From the NCBI GenBank assembly GCA_003008705.1, contig PDUO01000002.1, forward strand, positions 80,898 to 144,897: 64,000 nucleotides of DNA. The letters run 5' to 3'. The position numbers and the translations under genes were made by a program. The notes below the pieces were generated by a model. The model made no database searches. It saw only the letters and a program-made list of their open reading frames with translations, and was not told the DNA's origin. Origin of the DNA: Pezicula radicicola. Its lineage: Eukaryota; Ascomycota; Leotiomycetes; Helotiales; Dermateaceae. This document shows, one piece after another, positions 1-11,993 of this stretch (positions are counted from its first letter, which is position 1; every line of letters starts with the position of its first letter).

Positions 1-997
1 AGATGAACTTACCATGAGCTGAACGCCGGTCATACAATACCACAGTGAAGTGAGAACAGCTTGCTCGCGCTGCGTATACCACATCGTAGTCATGATAATG
101 AAGGAAGGTTGTACACACGATTCGAAGATCCTAACTTCGATTTAATTATGCTTTCGAAATAGGGTAGCTGATTACTACTCACCCAAGTAGGAATCGCACG
201 ACCATCAGAGCTGGAAAACTTTTTGCTGCAGCCGAACAGGCAATAACCTGATAATCTGTCTCAGTTTATTTTGTTTCCATAGAATTGGCAACATATATTC
301 CACGTTTTCAGCAAAGATTTACTTACAACTCCCCAGCAGAAGACACTAATAAAGATCAGCAGAGCAGAAAATTTTCAGAGAAGGAGTAGTACTCACTTAA
401 CCGCGATATACTTTGCCACGGGCAATTTCTGTAGCAGAAGGTTGGTTGGATATTCTCCGACCAGAACTGAAACTGTCAGCATATTTAGGGAGGCCCTGCT
501 GGCAATGAGACTGACTTCCCATGTATAGAATAGTGCCCAGCCAAGAATACTGTTTGATATTAGTCTAATGCCTCACAAGTTATTTGTTGGTTTTTCGATC
601 ATACATCATTTCCGACTAAATGAGCATCCTTCTTAATGCCCATGATTGAAGAGAACCCAAGAGTGCCTTTATCCAAAGACTGGCAGAAATAGGTCTATAC
701 CGGTTCATATTAGTATACCAATTCAAAATTCAGCGATGGGAATATTTTGAAGCGTACCCCAAGCATGCATGCAAGGATCCTCTTATTGATTGTCCAGAAA
801 AGCTTTTTGCTCGTTGCTTCATCAATCTGTGTAGCAGCATTTCCGACATAGATAGCAGTCTAGTTCCTAATTAGTACTGATCATAGATGAGAAGTCGGAG
901 ATATAACCTCTTGATCAAAGTCTAAATGATGTTTAGGGACTGGCGCAGAAGGGGAAATTTGGTCCTGATGGATGACCTCAGAATCATCTTGACCCAT
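1..997 (-). CDS. MFS transporter, anion:cation symporter (Dal5/allantoate permease) type, 5' part only
   Basis: Plasma-membrane permease of the major facilitator superfamily; the ACS/Dal5 family imports organic anions such as allantoate, nicotinate and, in bacteria, hexuronates. The gene is hidden because its exons are very short. My model has eight exons: 908-997, 758-859, 605-694, 516-549, 397-466, 327-345, 183-247 and 13-130, all joining in phase across GT-AG introns. The start ATG is at 995-997. Family signatures read in order: a cytosolic N-terminus of about 60 residues, then TYFCQSLDKGTLGFSSIMG, YSWLGTILYMG, VGEYPTNLLLQKLPVAKYIA, NVFCWG, MVVRFLLGIFE and MWYTQREQA. The last donor (GTAAGT) is at 7-12, so about half of the usual 500 residues lies left of the window. 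The ACS assignment is firm; the substrate is unknown. An acidic sugar would suit the neighbouring GH88 gene, but that is inference. Confidence 0.85.
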
Positions 998-2129
998 TGT
1001 TACGAAGAGAGAACGGGAGTAAATAAAACTATGAATATGCCTATGATCGCCCAGTTTAAAAGATGTGCTTGTTCTCGAGGTATTGCTCAGCAGTGACGAT
1101 TATCAGACTTAGTCCAGTTCTGATATGTTGTAAGTATATAGAAAAGTATATTTCGAGTCAAATCAATTCTTACACTTATCAAGGGATTGCGAGCTTCTCC
1201 ACGGGGAAATAGCCGGGATCAAAAATAGCCATGAGCAAACGTGGGGAATTGAAAGGGATCTTAGGCCAGAACTTGTCTTGTTGACTTTCATCGACTGACG
1301 GGGATTTCGTCAATAGAATCAGCTGAACGCCATTATGCAACGGCATAAAGTCCTTTAGTCTGACGAGGAATTGCATGACTCCTGAGACATAGTTTTGGTG
1401 TTGGTGATTCGTTTTTCTTCACGCCGGGGAGCATGCCGAAACTTCCCCCGGCCCCCGAGTTACTATCATTTGTGGGAATTCGATATCTTCTGACCTTATG
1501 CGCCAGCAACTGTAGGTCCATGAGAATGCGCTTGGCCCATCCGGAAAGAGCACCTCAACTGCATTTGGGACTACATACTACACAGAACTGTACAACAAAA
1601 ACGTATCACAGCTCTTCAACAGTAGGAGTAACCGAAGGGAGAGGGCATTCATCGGCTAGTAATTAAATCCCTTTCTTACCATTTGTTAACCCACCACTTG
1701 CTGTAGAACTTTATCTTCCCTTTCTTGGCTCTGACCTAACTTTGCACGACTAGGTTGTCCAAGGCGAATTATCAAAAGTTGCAGCATGACTTGACATCGT
1801 CCTTCTACCATATCCTCGCATCGTCTGATTTGATTTGGGACTTTGCCTAATATTAATGCTTGCTTGTCCCCAGCCACAGGTGACAGCCGCTCCTATGGCG
1901 CAGTAGCTTTCCTCTTCCGTTCATCCCCGCACTTCCCTGTATGCCCCACAACTCCCCCACGAGTCCTCTCCCGTAGCACTCTCTTTCCCCTGCATGATCT
2001 TCCAACCTTCTCCCTCAAACTCCCCTTTGCCATTTACTTGTAATTCTTCGCATTTGAACTCTTACCTCTTACTCCATTCATTAAATCGTCCCTGAAGCTT
2101 CGAAGTCTATAATGTAGGAAAAACACAAG
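998..2129. other. Intergenic region between permease and regulator
   Basis: This stretch separates two divergently transcribed genes, so it probably holds both promoters. From about 1900 to 2035 the plus strand is strongly pyrimidine-rich (runs of CCC, TCC and CTC), typical of fungal promoters and 5' leaders. Short open frames on the minus strand between about 1180 and 1520 were read, but they match no family I recognise and join through no convincing splice sites. Confidence 0.5.
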
Positions 2130-4965
2130 ATGGTCAATCGGTCTGACGACATCTCTGAATCCGACGGTGAGGGGCAGCTGCGTCCGCAAAACAACAGCAT
2201 ATCCACGAATGGACGCAAAGGAAATCCAAACAGCAACAATGCTCATAAAGGAACAAACGGTACTGGCAAGAACATTAGGCAAGCACCAGAAGAAGATGGA
2301 CCAGCGTCAGTTCTTCGGAGCTTCATTGAGGTGATTCTGACTGTGGTTGTATAGTTGCCAATCATGTAGAAAGAAGAAGGCAAAATGTTCCAGAACATGC
2401 CCGTGTTCACATTGTGTGAGGTTTAGTAAGCTCGTAAATACTAATGCTGAGATGTAATATTGCTGACCTTCCAAGACATAGAATGCCTATATGACGACCG
2501 CAAAACAAGGCCAGGTTTGAGGACTGGGGCAGTAGAAAACCTCAGCCAACGAGTTAGTAAGTTTATTTACGAAGCATTTAATGTATCTGCTAGCCTTATA
2601 TATAAATGCTAAGCCTTGGTATCTTGACATTACAGTTGCTTTGGAAAATATGTTTCTTGGACAAGGAGTGCTTTGGCAACAAGTGTGGAATTGTATTTCT
2701 GCTCTTCAAGCACAATCGGGTGAGGGTACGACAAAATTGGACCAGACTATCAAAGTTGGAGACGACAACTTGAAAGAATCCACACAGCGGCTCAAAACTG
2801 CCTTTGCAAGCCTTTCCAGCAACCACGGGGAATTTCCTCCCAATGGTTCTAGTTCTCTTAAGCGACGGCGTACCTCTGACGCTGCTGAGGAAAGGGAAAT
2901 ATCTCCTAAACTCCAGCCAGTAGAGGATCATGGTAACGAGGATTCCTTTTTGCCCGATGACCTTGTGAACGACTTGGTAGAAGTCTATTTCGCAAACATT
3001 CATCCTTGGATTCCAATTCTCCACGTTAGACAGTTTCGAGAACGGCTGGAACATCCGACCCAACGGCAGAAAGTATCAACAATATTACATGCTATAGTGT
3101 CTATTTGCGTAAGGTTTTCTACCGACCCTAGACTTGTAAACTCCGAAGTCAGAAACCGGTGCTCGAAGAATAGTCGGCAGATCGTTATCTTGCAGAGTAT
3201 GGAGTCATTCTCAGTTGAGAACTTGCAAGCTCTTATAATTATTGCCTTTGATACTGTAAGCTTACTCGAAACCCACATCCTTTTTTCTCGAACTAACAGC
3301 ATCTGCTGACAAAGGATGAAATTTAGATAGGGAGCGGCCGTGGACCTTCAGCGTGGTCTATTGTGGGAAGTATGACCAGGACAGTGGAACAATTACAGCT
3401 CAGCGTGGAGGATGAGAGCGACACGGATCAGTCTGATTCTGCAGAGTTCCTTATTCACAGAATGGCATTCCTTGGACCCCCGAAGACTTGGATCGAAAAG
3501 GAAGAACAGAGGAGAGTATTCTGGAACGTCTTCCTCATGGATAGATTTTGCAGTATAGCTACTGGGTGGAATTTCTCTCTGACGAGTGCTGACGTCAAGA
3601 GAAGACTGCCATGTGAAGGGGCGCTGTGGGAGGAAGGAAATCCACTAAGTGTCCCGACTCCATACTTCGGCGTAGCAGATAAGTCAATCGATGGTTCGCT
3701 CCGAAATTCAAGGTCAGAGCTAGATGACCAAGCATCGATTGGAGGGTTTGCTTATGCTATTGAGGCCACGGAAAGTCTTAGTTTGGTCTCGAAGTTCTTC
3801 TTGCAGCATGCAGTGAACCTCTCCAAGATCCAGGATGTCCAGATGTGGTTGATGCGTTTCAAAGAGCTTGATCTTCGACTAGTGCAGTAAGGGATCTATG
3901 AACTAGTTGATAGTCGTTTCTATACTAACCTCCTTCAGATGGAAGATCTTCTTGCCACCAAAATGGCGAGAGGCATCCGTTTTGAATAAAGACGGCGTTC
4001 TAGATCCTAACTTGACGCTTGCACACATCACACATAACACTGCTGTGATTCTCCTCCACCAAGGCATAGCTTACCCATCCGACCAGTGGCAGGCGAGCCC
4101 TATTCGACTGCCGTCACTTTCAAGTGCCGAGACATGCACTGCTGCAGCTTCGGAAACCTCAATAATTGCTGAGAAATATCTGCAGGGTTCCATCGCTCTC
4201 ACAAACCCACAGTTCGCATTCTGCTTGTTCATCACTGGGCGGATGCTACTCGCTCATACTCTTCATTATCACACCCAGCTTCTACCCGAGTTCGACTCTT
4301 TGGTCGATAGCCTTCTTGAAATATCAAGGAGATGGAATGGGCCAAATGCAGACGGTCAAGGCCAAACAGAAAATCTTGCGTCACGTTTTGCAAGACGTCT
4401 GACCCAAGCTAGAGATAAGGGACCGCACTCGCTAGATATCAGACAAGCAGTGTATACAGAAGAACAAAGTCGAGCATCCACCGGTCCCCAGCCGCCACAT
4501 CTGCGGAGTTCAGTCTCCTTGCAACAATTTCCGAAATCTGCCACCAGCCAAGATTTCCCCTTGAATGGTGCCTTAAGGAGAGGCAGAAGTAAGGGCATTG
4601 AATCTCAGAGTATTGTGCAATCGACTTGGGACAATGCAGAAGGCACTGCCGTACAGGAAAATTCTCCAGACAGTATCTCGTTGGCCTTTCCACCTCTACC
4701 GCGAGCCTTCCAGCAGCATAACAGTACGTCAGGACCCCCACAAGCACTTACCCAACAATCTTTACACCAAGAAAATGCATTGTTTGGGCAAGCACCCTTT
4801 GATACCACCGCCGCCTCTGATTACACAGATATGAATATGATGAACCAAATAGGTTCAGGAATGGCTGGGTTTGATGACCTGAATACGTTCTTTGAGTATC
4901 CATTTGTCCCTACACAAAGAATCAGTGTCTTCTCGCGTCCACCAAGTGCTGGTCGTGGCTCTTGA
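2130..4965 (+). CDS. Zn2Cys6 transcription factor with fungal-specific regulatory domain
   Basis: Nuclear DNA-binding regulator. My six-exon model is 2130-2278, 2355-2425, 2482-2556, 2636-3255, 3327-3886 and 3939-4965, encoding 833 residues with all phases consistent. Exon 2 encodes the zinc cluster, reading CQSCRKKKAKCSRTCPCSHC, and the sixth cysteine is supplied across the next intron (VRFKC). The linker CLYDDRKTRPGLRTGAVENL follows. The middle region (exons 4-6) has the usual fungal_trans features, with DLVEVYFANIHPWIPILH and a segment around WIEKEEQRRVFWNVFLMDRF. The C-terminus is low-complexity and Ser/Gln-rich, consistent with an activation region. Intron 1 has to use a GC donor (AG|GCAAGC at 2279), because in-frame stops lie just upstream of the zinc cluster and no GT donor gives the right phase except one that would make a 213-nt intron. 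The N-terminus is therefore less certain than the rest. It lies beside the permease and the GH88 gene and may control them. Confidence 0.85.
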
Positions 4966-5089
4966 AGCTTGAACTAATCTAATTTAATGTAATTTCTGTC
5001 CCTCTTTGTCAGACGGTAATGAGGTTGCATGGGGTAATTACAAGTAATGCTTTCAACGGCTCAAGTTCTACTCGCAGTTATCAATTCGT

Positions 5090-6850
5090 TTAAGAGGCAA
5101 AACTCTTGCCAATTCCCATCTCCAGAAGCTTATTCCCGACCAAAAGAAAGTAGTAATCTGCGTAAACCAATCCATGATTTGCCCATCGTCTCTGTGCAAA
5201 CTCGTAGTTGTTAATTGTTGCTCCAAGCAAGATTGTTTCCGGTCCTGCTCCCATATCTATATCCAAAGCCCCGCTCTCTGATGACTCGCCATGCTCGACA
5301 GATGGTATTGTGATATTCGAGGTGATAAATTTAGCGGGAGGACTCAATTGGGTTGCACAAACAGAAGTAAGTATATGCAGTGCATCTTTAAGGTAATGAG
5401 ATGGCTCATCCAGTGCAGTCAAAGACTCGTGAATGAGAAGCATGCCGTAGCAAGCTATCAAAGCGGCAGAAGTATCAGTCGGCGTATCGGACGTGCGAGG
5501 AGCAGAGAAATCCCAAGGTGGAATTCCATTTCCAGGCAGATGTTCAAGAAAATAGTCTGCGCATTTCCGTGAAGTCTCTAAGAATGATACATCTTGTGTC
5601 CAATAATATGTCTGAGCAAAGCCAGTGATTGCCCATGCCTGACCGCGAGACCAACATGATGAATCCGAATAGCCTTGGTGGGTGAACTTTGCTTTTGGAT
5701 GCCCTGTTGTTTGATCGAAATTGACGACGTGAAAGGTAGAGAAGTCTTCGCGGATGTGGTATTGCTGAGTTGTTCGAGCGTGAGATATGGCTATGTTGTG
5801 TAATTTTGAGTCTCGGAGTTCTGCGGCTGCCCAGAAGATCATGTCGAGGTTGAGCATATTGTCCTACATATCAAATTACTTTTAATATCTTTGCATAATG
5901 CTGCGTTTACTTACAATGATAACTAGAAAGTCTAGTGCTGGATCAACAAAGTTATACCTTTTCGTCTCGCATGTATCCCAGCTACGAAGGCATGCCGTTT
6001 TGGGGTTGTATCTCGTCGACAGACTCTCTGCTGCTGTAATTAGAGTTTCGTAGGCTCTGCGATCATGATTCAAATCCCAAGCGAGTCTCGCCCAAGGAGC
6101 GATCATAAATCCAAGATCATGTGTTGTCTGCAGCTTGGAATTCTGGTGAAGGTTCTCAGTCCACCAGCTGCAGGCGTATCTTCATTTACATTAGACAATG
6201 CTCAATAAGTCTATAGCATTTGAGGATTTGTACACTTACTGGAGCTGGATTTGGTGCGGTAGTTGAGGAGTTTCCCAATACGAGGGTGGGTTTATGAACG
6301 TAGCATATCGGCGCTGTCGTTCTAGCAGTAAATATAAGCAACCAGGGAAGAAACCTGAAGTCCAGAAGTCGAGTTCTCGGTAGACATATTCTATGCCTTC
6401 GGGCTTAGTGTACTCGGGGAAAAGCATTGGAGGAGAGGACTTGCGTTTAATTAGAACAGGGAAATTTTGCAGTTTCTTCGATGTTCTCTTACCTTGTTCA
6501 ATGCCTTTTGCGCAACTCCCCAGATCTTTGCTACCACAGACTCCGAGTATAGAAGCGACAAGGTATTCTTCGAGCTAACGCTAACGCCGAACGATTCTAT
6601 TGCTTCTGGTAATTTAAGTCTAGTCTTCCATCCATTTTGAGCAACGTGGGAGAGTTTTGACGATTTCTAGACGTGCGAAGCTTTATGAGTAGGATACAAG
6701 GACTAAATGGTTCGTAGAACATACGCGAGACAATGAATCATCGAGCACATTGGGCTGACCATCTACCACCACATCTTCAGAGATTCTGACTCTTTTTCTT
6801 GACTCTTTCATTTGAATAGCGTCAAGTGTTGCTTGTCGGGGATTGGGCAT
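5090..6850 (-). CDS. GH88/GH105-type unsaturated glucuronyl hydrolase
   Basis: Family members cleave the unsaturated (4,5-dehydro) uronic acid that polysaccharide lyases leave at the non-reducing end of pectin, rhamnogalacturonan or glycosaminoglycan fragments, releasing the unsaturated monosaccharide. The five exons are 6725-6850, 6493-6666, 6240-6439, 5915-6167 and 5090-5863, giving 508 residues with all phases matching. Recognisable blocks, in order: YRELDFWTSGFFPGCLYLLL, WWTENLHQ, THDLGFMIAPWARLAW, FVDPALDFLVI followed by the short intron and DNMLNLDMIFWAA, GYSDSSCWSRGQAWAITGFA, and PWDFSAP with DTSAALIACYG. The paired aspartates (HDLG and LDMIFW) are where the catalytic acids of this (alpha/alpha)6 fold sit. 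No clear signal peptide follows the chosen ATG, suggesting cytosolic action on imported fragments. An in-frame upstream ATG at 6943 would add a hydrophobic stretch, so secretion cannot be excluded. Confidence 0.9.
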
Positions 6851-7918
6851 TTTCCGATGTGGTCCCAGAATGTATTGTGCAGCAGAATGGTCAAGTGGTT
6901 CCAACAATATCACTAACAGAATTTCAAACAGTAAAGCCAACAAATTGAGTTAAAAAGGCATTGCAGTTAATGAGGCAATATTACTCTGCCTTATGGCAAA
7001 AAGGTAAAGTCTGCCGTGCAACGCTAGCTATTGGTGTTTGAAGCTAAGTAGAAGACGAGCTTGGCATGCACAAGTACCAACCGGAATGACTATGGGTCAA
7101 GTCACATTTTCCCGTTAAACTTGCAGCCTCAAGTTTGAGACTTAGAGTGTTGATCTTCGGCGTTGGACACCCGGTAGGTTGGCACATCGTAAGCCGGGCG
7201 AAGTATCGGGGATCCTCCGGTGAGAGACAATTTCCAAGCCAAGGCGATCCAACGGGATTCTCTACGGCATTGTTTAATCTCCTAAGTGGTCTCCAACTTT
7301 GTATACGCAACTCGTAAATCCAGCTTGGTTTTCGATAACCTCTTCTGCGCGATTGAAGGCTTCCACATTTCGGGAAGACATCCTCAGTCCCTTCCAGCTT
7401 ATTAGTCATCAGCTGTCGCTTACTTCGTATATGCCTCCTATTATCCTAAGCGAGAGCCGACGATCAGCTAGTAGCAACTCTTGCCTCATAGCTAGATTAA
7501 ATATTGCACATGCACAGTGCTAAAGTAATATCGTGCTAATATTCTGATAACATTTTGTCTTATAATAATTTAAAAACGAAACATTTGTTGCCATTGTGAT
7601 GTTTGTTGTTATTCTGTAATCAATATTACGTAACATATAAAGTATTCGAGTTGCAACTATTACAGTTATGGGGCCTGCCTGTTGCTTGCCTCTTGAAAAC
7701 TAGTATCGTATCGTAAAGATAGAAACCCCTTTTTGATATTCTGCTTATCCGGTAGTGTCTAGAAGTTGCCCCGTTGCGATGCCCCGTTGCGATGACAGAA
7801 TGTATGAGCCGGGCTAGAAGATTAAGCCTCCACTTAACGCCGGTTTTGAGAGTCTTTATCGGTCATTTGTGCAATGCTAGTAATATTCTCCATCTGAAAC
7901 GTACTTCCAGATTATATC
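6851..7918. other. Intergenic region, partly AT-rich
   Basis: This is the space between the start of the GH88 gene and the 3' end of the aldo/keto reductase gene. It probably carries the GH88 promoter on the right of 6850. Positions 7520-7650 are AT-rich. A 121-codon open frame on the minus strand (7044-7409) has no recognisable domain or splice partners and was not called. A direct repeat of CCCCGTTGCGATG occurs twice in a row near 7770-7795. Confidence 0.45.
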
Positions 7919-9007
7919 TTAGTAGGCAACCTGTCTCGGAGCATACAATGCCTCAATATAAGCCGCATCTTCATCTTCCAACTCAAACCGAACCGAGGCA
8001 ACTGCTTCATCAATTCGGTCCTTACTGTTGAGCCCAGTAATTGGATATACTTTCTTCTTGAGACACCAAGCAAGTGCCACTGTGGCCATACTAACACCAC
8101 TCTTCCTCGCAACCTCAGCCACCCGGCCGACAGTCGCTTCATCCACCTTGTTCTCTTCTTGCCCTCTAACCAAAGAATCCAACAGCTTATCAGTTTGCTC
8201 CCTCTTCGACACTCTTTCCGTCCATGGATGAGCAAGAACTCCTCTGGCCAAAGGACTCCATGGAATGACTCCCACACCACTGTCTTGACAGTAAGGAATC
8301 ATCTCCCTTTCTTCTTCTCGGTGCAGAATATTGTAATAATTCTGCATGGAAATGAATGTATGCCAGCCATTCCTTTCAGCTACATTTTGAAGTTTCTGAA
8401 ACTCCCATGCTGCCATCGAACTTGCACCCAGATATCTGACTTGGCCACTTTCCACAACATCGTTCAAAGCCCGCATAATCTCCTTCGGTGGCGTCTCTCG
8501 ATCCAACCGGTGAATTTGGAGCACATCAATATAGGTTCCAAGTCTCTTGCAACTCGCTTCGACGGCGTCAAAGATATGTTTTCTGGAGAGTCCAACTCTG
8601 TTCGTAAATCCTTTTTTGTCCTTGTAACCGAGCTCGGATATGGGAGATTGTCCAACTGGATCTAGAGCGTAATAAATCTTGCTAAGTATGACTATTTCAG
8701 CACGCGGAATTTGAAATTCCCTGAGGGCTTTTCCAATGATTTCCTCTGAACGTCCGTTTGAATACACATCTGCCTATATGTTCCAATCAGTAATTTATCT
8801 CGGATAAGAACATTAATATCAGCCTACAGTGTCCCAGGTATTAATTCCACAGTCGAAAGCATGCTTAAGTAACGGCAGTGCCTCTTCCTCTTCGAGAACC
8901 CATTCTTGCCATCTCGAAGATCCGAAGCTCGCGGTTCCCAAGATTATTTTTGAAATATAAAGGCCAGAATCGCCAAGCCTATTATGATATTGCCCATCAG
9001 CATTCAT
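7919..9007 (-). CDS. Aldo/keto reductase
   Basis: NADPH-dependent oxidoreductase of the aldo/keto reductase superfamily, a TIM-barrel enzyme reducing sugar or other aldehydes and ketones in the cytosol. Two exons, 8828-9007 and 7919-8773, join in phase 0 and give 344 residues, the normal size for the AKR9/YajO-like group. The conserved opening is LGDSGLYISKIILGTASFGS. The catalytic tetrad is visible as Asp and Tyr in DTADVYSNG, Lys in ILSKIYY and His in LQIHRLD. The middle has GQVRYLGASSMAAWEF and the C-terminal half has GVGVIPWSPLARGVL and the cofactor-region ITGLNSKDRIDEAV. It is transcribed in the same direction as the GH88 gene and the fasciclin gene. A role in reducing the keto-sugar acid arising from GH88 product is a reasonable guess but is not shown by the sequence. 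Confidence 0.92.
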
Positions 9008-9327
9008 TCATTCGACAAAAGTATCTAGGAGTAGTACCTGATGTACTCCATTATGAAGTATAAAATTATGACTGCGTTACTTTTCTGAGAATACAGATTT
9101 GAGTTCAGGCTTAAAATAAATGCTACTTCTTTCAGGATTAGGAGACTCGAAGGGGAGCGGAAGATCTTTCGGAGTGGTCAGTCAAGGACTGCCATATGCC
9201 GGCCAACATTTCAACAGCCAATTGTCAACCACGTTTTCAGGATATAGGCTTTGAAACAGAGTATAACTTTAGATTTCAGAAGGTATAATTTACAACCATC
9301 GACAATTACAGTTGAATCCACTATCTA

Positions 9328-10136
9328 CTAACAATATGGTAACAGAGGATTTGAACAGCTTCCACCAATGAAACTCTGCGTAGTCTTGCCAACATCCGGC
9401 TCAAATATCTGAGCTGATGGATCCAAGACATGATCAATTATATGCACAAGTCCCTTGCTAAGTTTAGCATTCTTTCAAACTTTTGCAAAATCAAAGGTAC
9501 TCACATTTGTAACAGCCAAATTGGCACTTGTGATAACGGAGACATTATTCAACATCAGCTGCCCGTCAACAAGTTGTGTTCCCACGTACAAGAAACTCCC
9601 AGTTTGGATGCGGGTGTATGAGTTGTTGAAAGAGGAAGTTTTGAGCTGGGTGTTGGGGATATAGTGGTGCTGGAACAAGTTTCCTAACCACCATTTCCCC
9701 TTGGGTGTGACTGTATAGGTTGAAAAGTAGGACCCTGTGTTATTGAAAGCGGTGTCTGATGGCGCAAAGAAGGTGAAAGACCATGTTGGAACAGTATCAA
9801 AAGCCTGGGAGAAGCCTGTTAGCTGCATTAGCCATTTCTCATCTCAACATCTGTAAGTCGTCATTGCTGTTTTTATGATTATTTTATGCTTGAAATCTAC
9901 GAAGGCAGTGAAGAAGAGGAGGGATTTGTACCACCGCATTCTGTGATTAAGTTGGCGAGAACAGAAAGATCCCCGCGTGACTTAATGAGATCTGACAGAG
10001 TAATGACATTCGAGTTCTTCGTAGGACTGTATGTGCCTTCGGGGATCGCAGCGTAAGTCAAAGCTTGGCGATCGCTTCTCTCACCCAGGCTAAAAACAGC
10101 CAGCAGAAGACAAGGTAGAAGTCGCCCGAAATTCAT
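9328..10136 (-). CDS. Secreted fasciclin (FAS1) domain protein
   Basis: Small extracellular protein with a single FAS1 domain, a fold linked to adhesion and matrix binding; fungal single-domain versions are secreted and mostly uncharacterised. Three exons (9932-10136, 9505-9815, 9328-9453) encode 213 residues in consistent phase. Residues 1-18 (MNFGRLLPCLLLAVFSLG) form a clear signal peptide. The domain shows TLSDLIKSRGDLSVLANLI, then WSFTFFAPSDTAFNNT, the H-box-like region LGNLFQHHYIPNTQL, the pattern GSFLYVGTQLVDGQLMLNN and the closing GLVHIIDHVLDP. Several N-glycosylation sequons (NNT, NNS, NNV) are present. No GPI-anchor tail is seen: the protein ends GGSCSNPLLPYC. It shares a divergent promoter of about 370 bp with the alpha-galactosidase. 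Confidence 0.88.
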
Positions 10137-10405
10137 AGTTGCACTTAATGAGGTCGCTGTGGGCGTAATCAGATGTGAGAGTCGGAGTTTAAGATGGACT
10201 TATAGTGCCGTGATTTCTTGAGCATCCAGAAATTCAGGGCTATCTTACTTGCTTCGTCGTGTGTATACGCCGCCGGAGTTGTGGTGTACAGTACAAGTTA
10301 CTTCTCCGGTGCATTCTCCGCCATAATTGCTGAAACCCCCACTACCCTGGAACTTTCCCCGCCATCTCAACCAGCGATTTTAGAACCTCCGGACTATGAT
10401 GTATA

Positions 10406-10417
10406 ATCTCGCGAGAT
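10406..10417. promoter_or_regulatory. Perfect 12-bp palindrome upstream of the alpha-galactosidase
   Basis: ATCTCGCGAGAT is a perfect inverted repeat lying 87 bp before the GH27 start codon and about 270 bp before the divergent fasciclin start. Its position and symmetry suit a dimeric regulator site. No regulator can be named from sequence. A related CTCCCGCGAG core recurs in the 85-bp repeats downstream of the gene. Confidence 0.3.
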
Positions 10418-10504
10418 GTTTTGCATAAGGTGATTAGGAAATCAGACACTTGCACTAAATCCATCGTTTGGGCCATCTAAACTTAAAACTAAATTCCTAA
10501 CATC

Positions 10505-11993
10505 ATGCAAACAGTTCACAACGTACGCAGATTGATCGCCTTCTGGCTAGTCACCTTATCACCATGCCTCGCCAGTGACCTTGCAGTCAAACCTCAAATG
10601 GGTCAGTAGATTAAGTCTCTGTTCGCTGAGAAATTTCAGGAGACACATCTGTTCAAGTCTCGTGTATTCTCATTCCTAATACCCATTACCACCAGCATCG
10701 TCAAGTTGGTAAATGACTACTAACGCCAAATCGTGTAGGATGGAACAGCTGGAACACTTTCAAGACAAATTTCAATCAGAATACGATCGAAAATACAGCA
10801 TCGGCATTAGTATCAACCGGATTAGTCAGCGCAGGATATAAATATGTGATTCTTGATGAAGGGTGGCAAGCACTTACAAGGGACTCGAATGGACGCCAAC
10901 AAGCAAATGCGACTAAATTCCCCTCTGGAATATCAGGCTTGGCTGATTATATTCATAATTTGGGGCTCAAGATAGGTATATACAGGTGAGTAATATCTTT
11001 AATCCCATTTTTGCAGCTGTTCTCTGATGATTATTCTAGTGATGCTGGAATATATGACTGCGACTTCTTTCCAGGCAGCTATGGCTATGAAGAACTGGAT
11101 GCAGATACTTATGCGTCCTGGGGCGTGGATTACCTTAAGTATGATAATTGCGGTGGTTTCCAAGCCAATACACTTTCTCCCCAGGAACGATTCCTAGCTA
11201 TGAGTTATGCACTCAAACGGACGGGTCGTGACATCTTCTACTCGCTATGTCAATGGGGTAACCAGTTCCCTTGGTTTTGGGCAGATCAATTCAGCGATTC
11301 ATACAGGATGTCTGGAGACATTAAATCATCTTTCAAAGTGGACGGTAGTGGCGTTTGCAACACTGCTTACTGTTTAAATACGGGATATGCTGGTGTCAGT
11401 GTCCTGACGATGATACAGAAAATGCGGGAGATCTCGGGATTTCAAGCACCAGGCTCTTGGGGTATTTCGCCACCAGTATCCAAGTTCTAATTTTATGCTA
11501 ATTAATCACAGCGGATATGGATATGCTCGAGATCGGCACAGGGACTATGACAGAATATGAGGAACTGACGCACTTCTCCTTTTGGGCCGCATTAAAGTCG
11601 CCTCTCATCATTGGAGCCGACATCACAAATATCTCGAGCACCTCGCTTGCCATTCTCGGCAACAAGGAGGCAATCTTCATCTCACAGGATGAAGCTGGGA
11701 CTGCTGTTACCTATCTGCCTGATCTGTCTACCGAAGGATCCATTCAAGTCTGGGCAGGACCTCTAGGCACCCAGAACTCCAAGTTCGTCATTCTGGCATT
11801 GAACTATGGGCTTAACGACACCGATATAACAATTTCTTTTGGTGCGATTCCTGGTTTACAGAATATTACCAGTGGAAGTATGAAAATTAGAGATGTGTGG
11901 GCTGAGAAGAATTTAGTGAGCAATGGAACGGAAATCAAATTGACAAATGTCAGCAGTCATCAAACAAAGCTACTTGTAGTGTCAACAACTTAA
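10505..11993 (+). CDS. Secreted GH27 alpha-galactosidase
   Basis: Hydrolyses terminal alpha-1,6-linked galactose from galactomannan and raffinose-type oligosaccharides outside the cell. Four exons, 10505-10601, 10739-10985, 11040-11461 and 11512-11993, give 415 residues with matching phases. A signal peptide ends near LSPCLAS. The GH27 blocks are PQMGWNSWNTF, YVILDEGWQ, GLKIGIYSDAG, the nucleophile block WGVDYLKYDNCGG (Asp near residue 149), FYSLCQWGNQ, the acid/base region YRMSGDI (Asp near residue 207), and GSW followed across the last intron by ADMDMLEIG. The C-terminal beta-sandwich domain contains FSFWAALKSPLIIGADI. Paired cysteines around YDCDFFPG and CNTAYC suit an extracellular enzyme. 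A small difference from common fungal members is ADMDML where NDPDML is usual. It lies divergently from the fasciclin gene. Confidence 0.95.

Noticed and set aside
1179..1521. Overlapping minus-strand open frames between the permease and the regulator
   Set aside because: Some protein-like text but frames do not join by valid splice sites and no family is recognisable.
7044..7409. 121-codon open frame on the minus strand
   Set aside because: No domain, no splice partners, odd composition and it lies in a promoter region; looks fortuitous.
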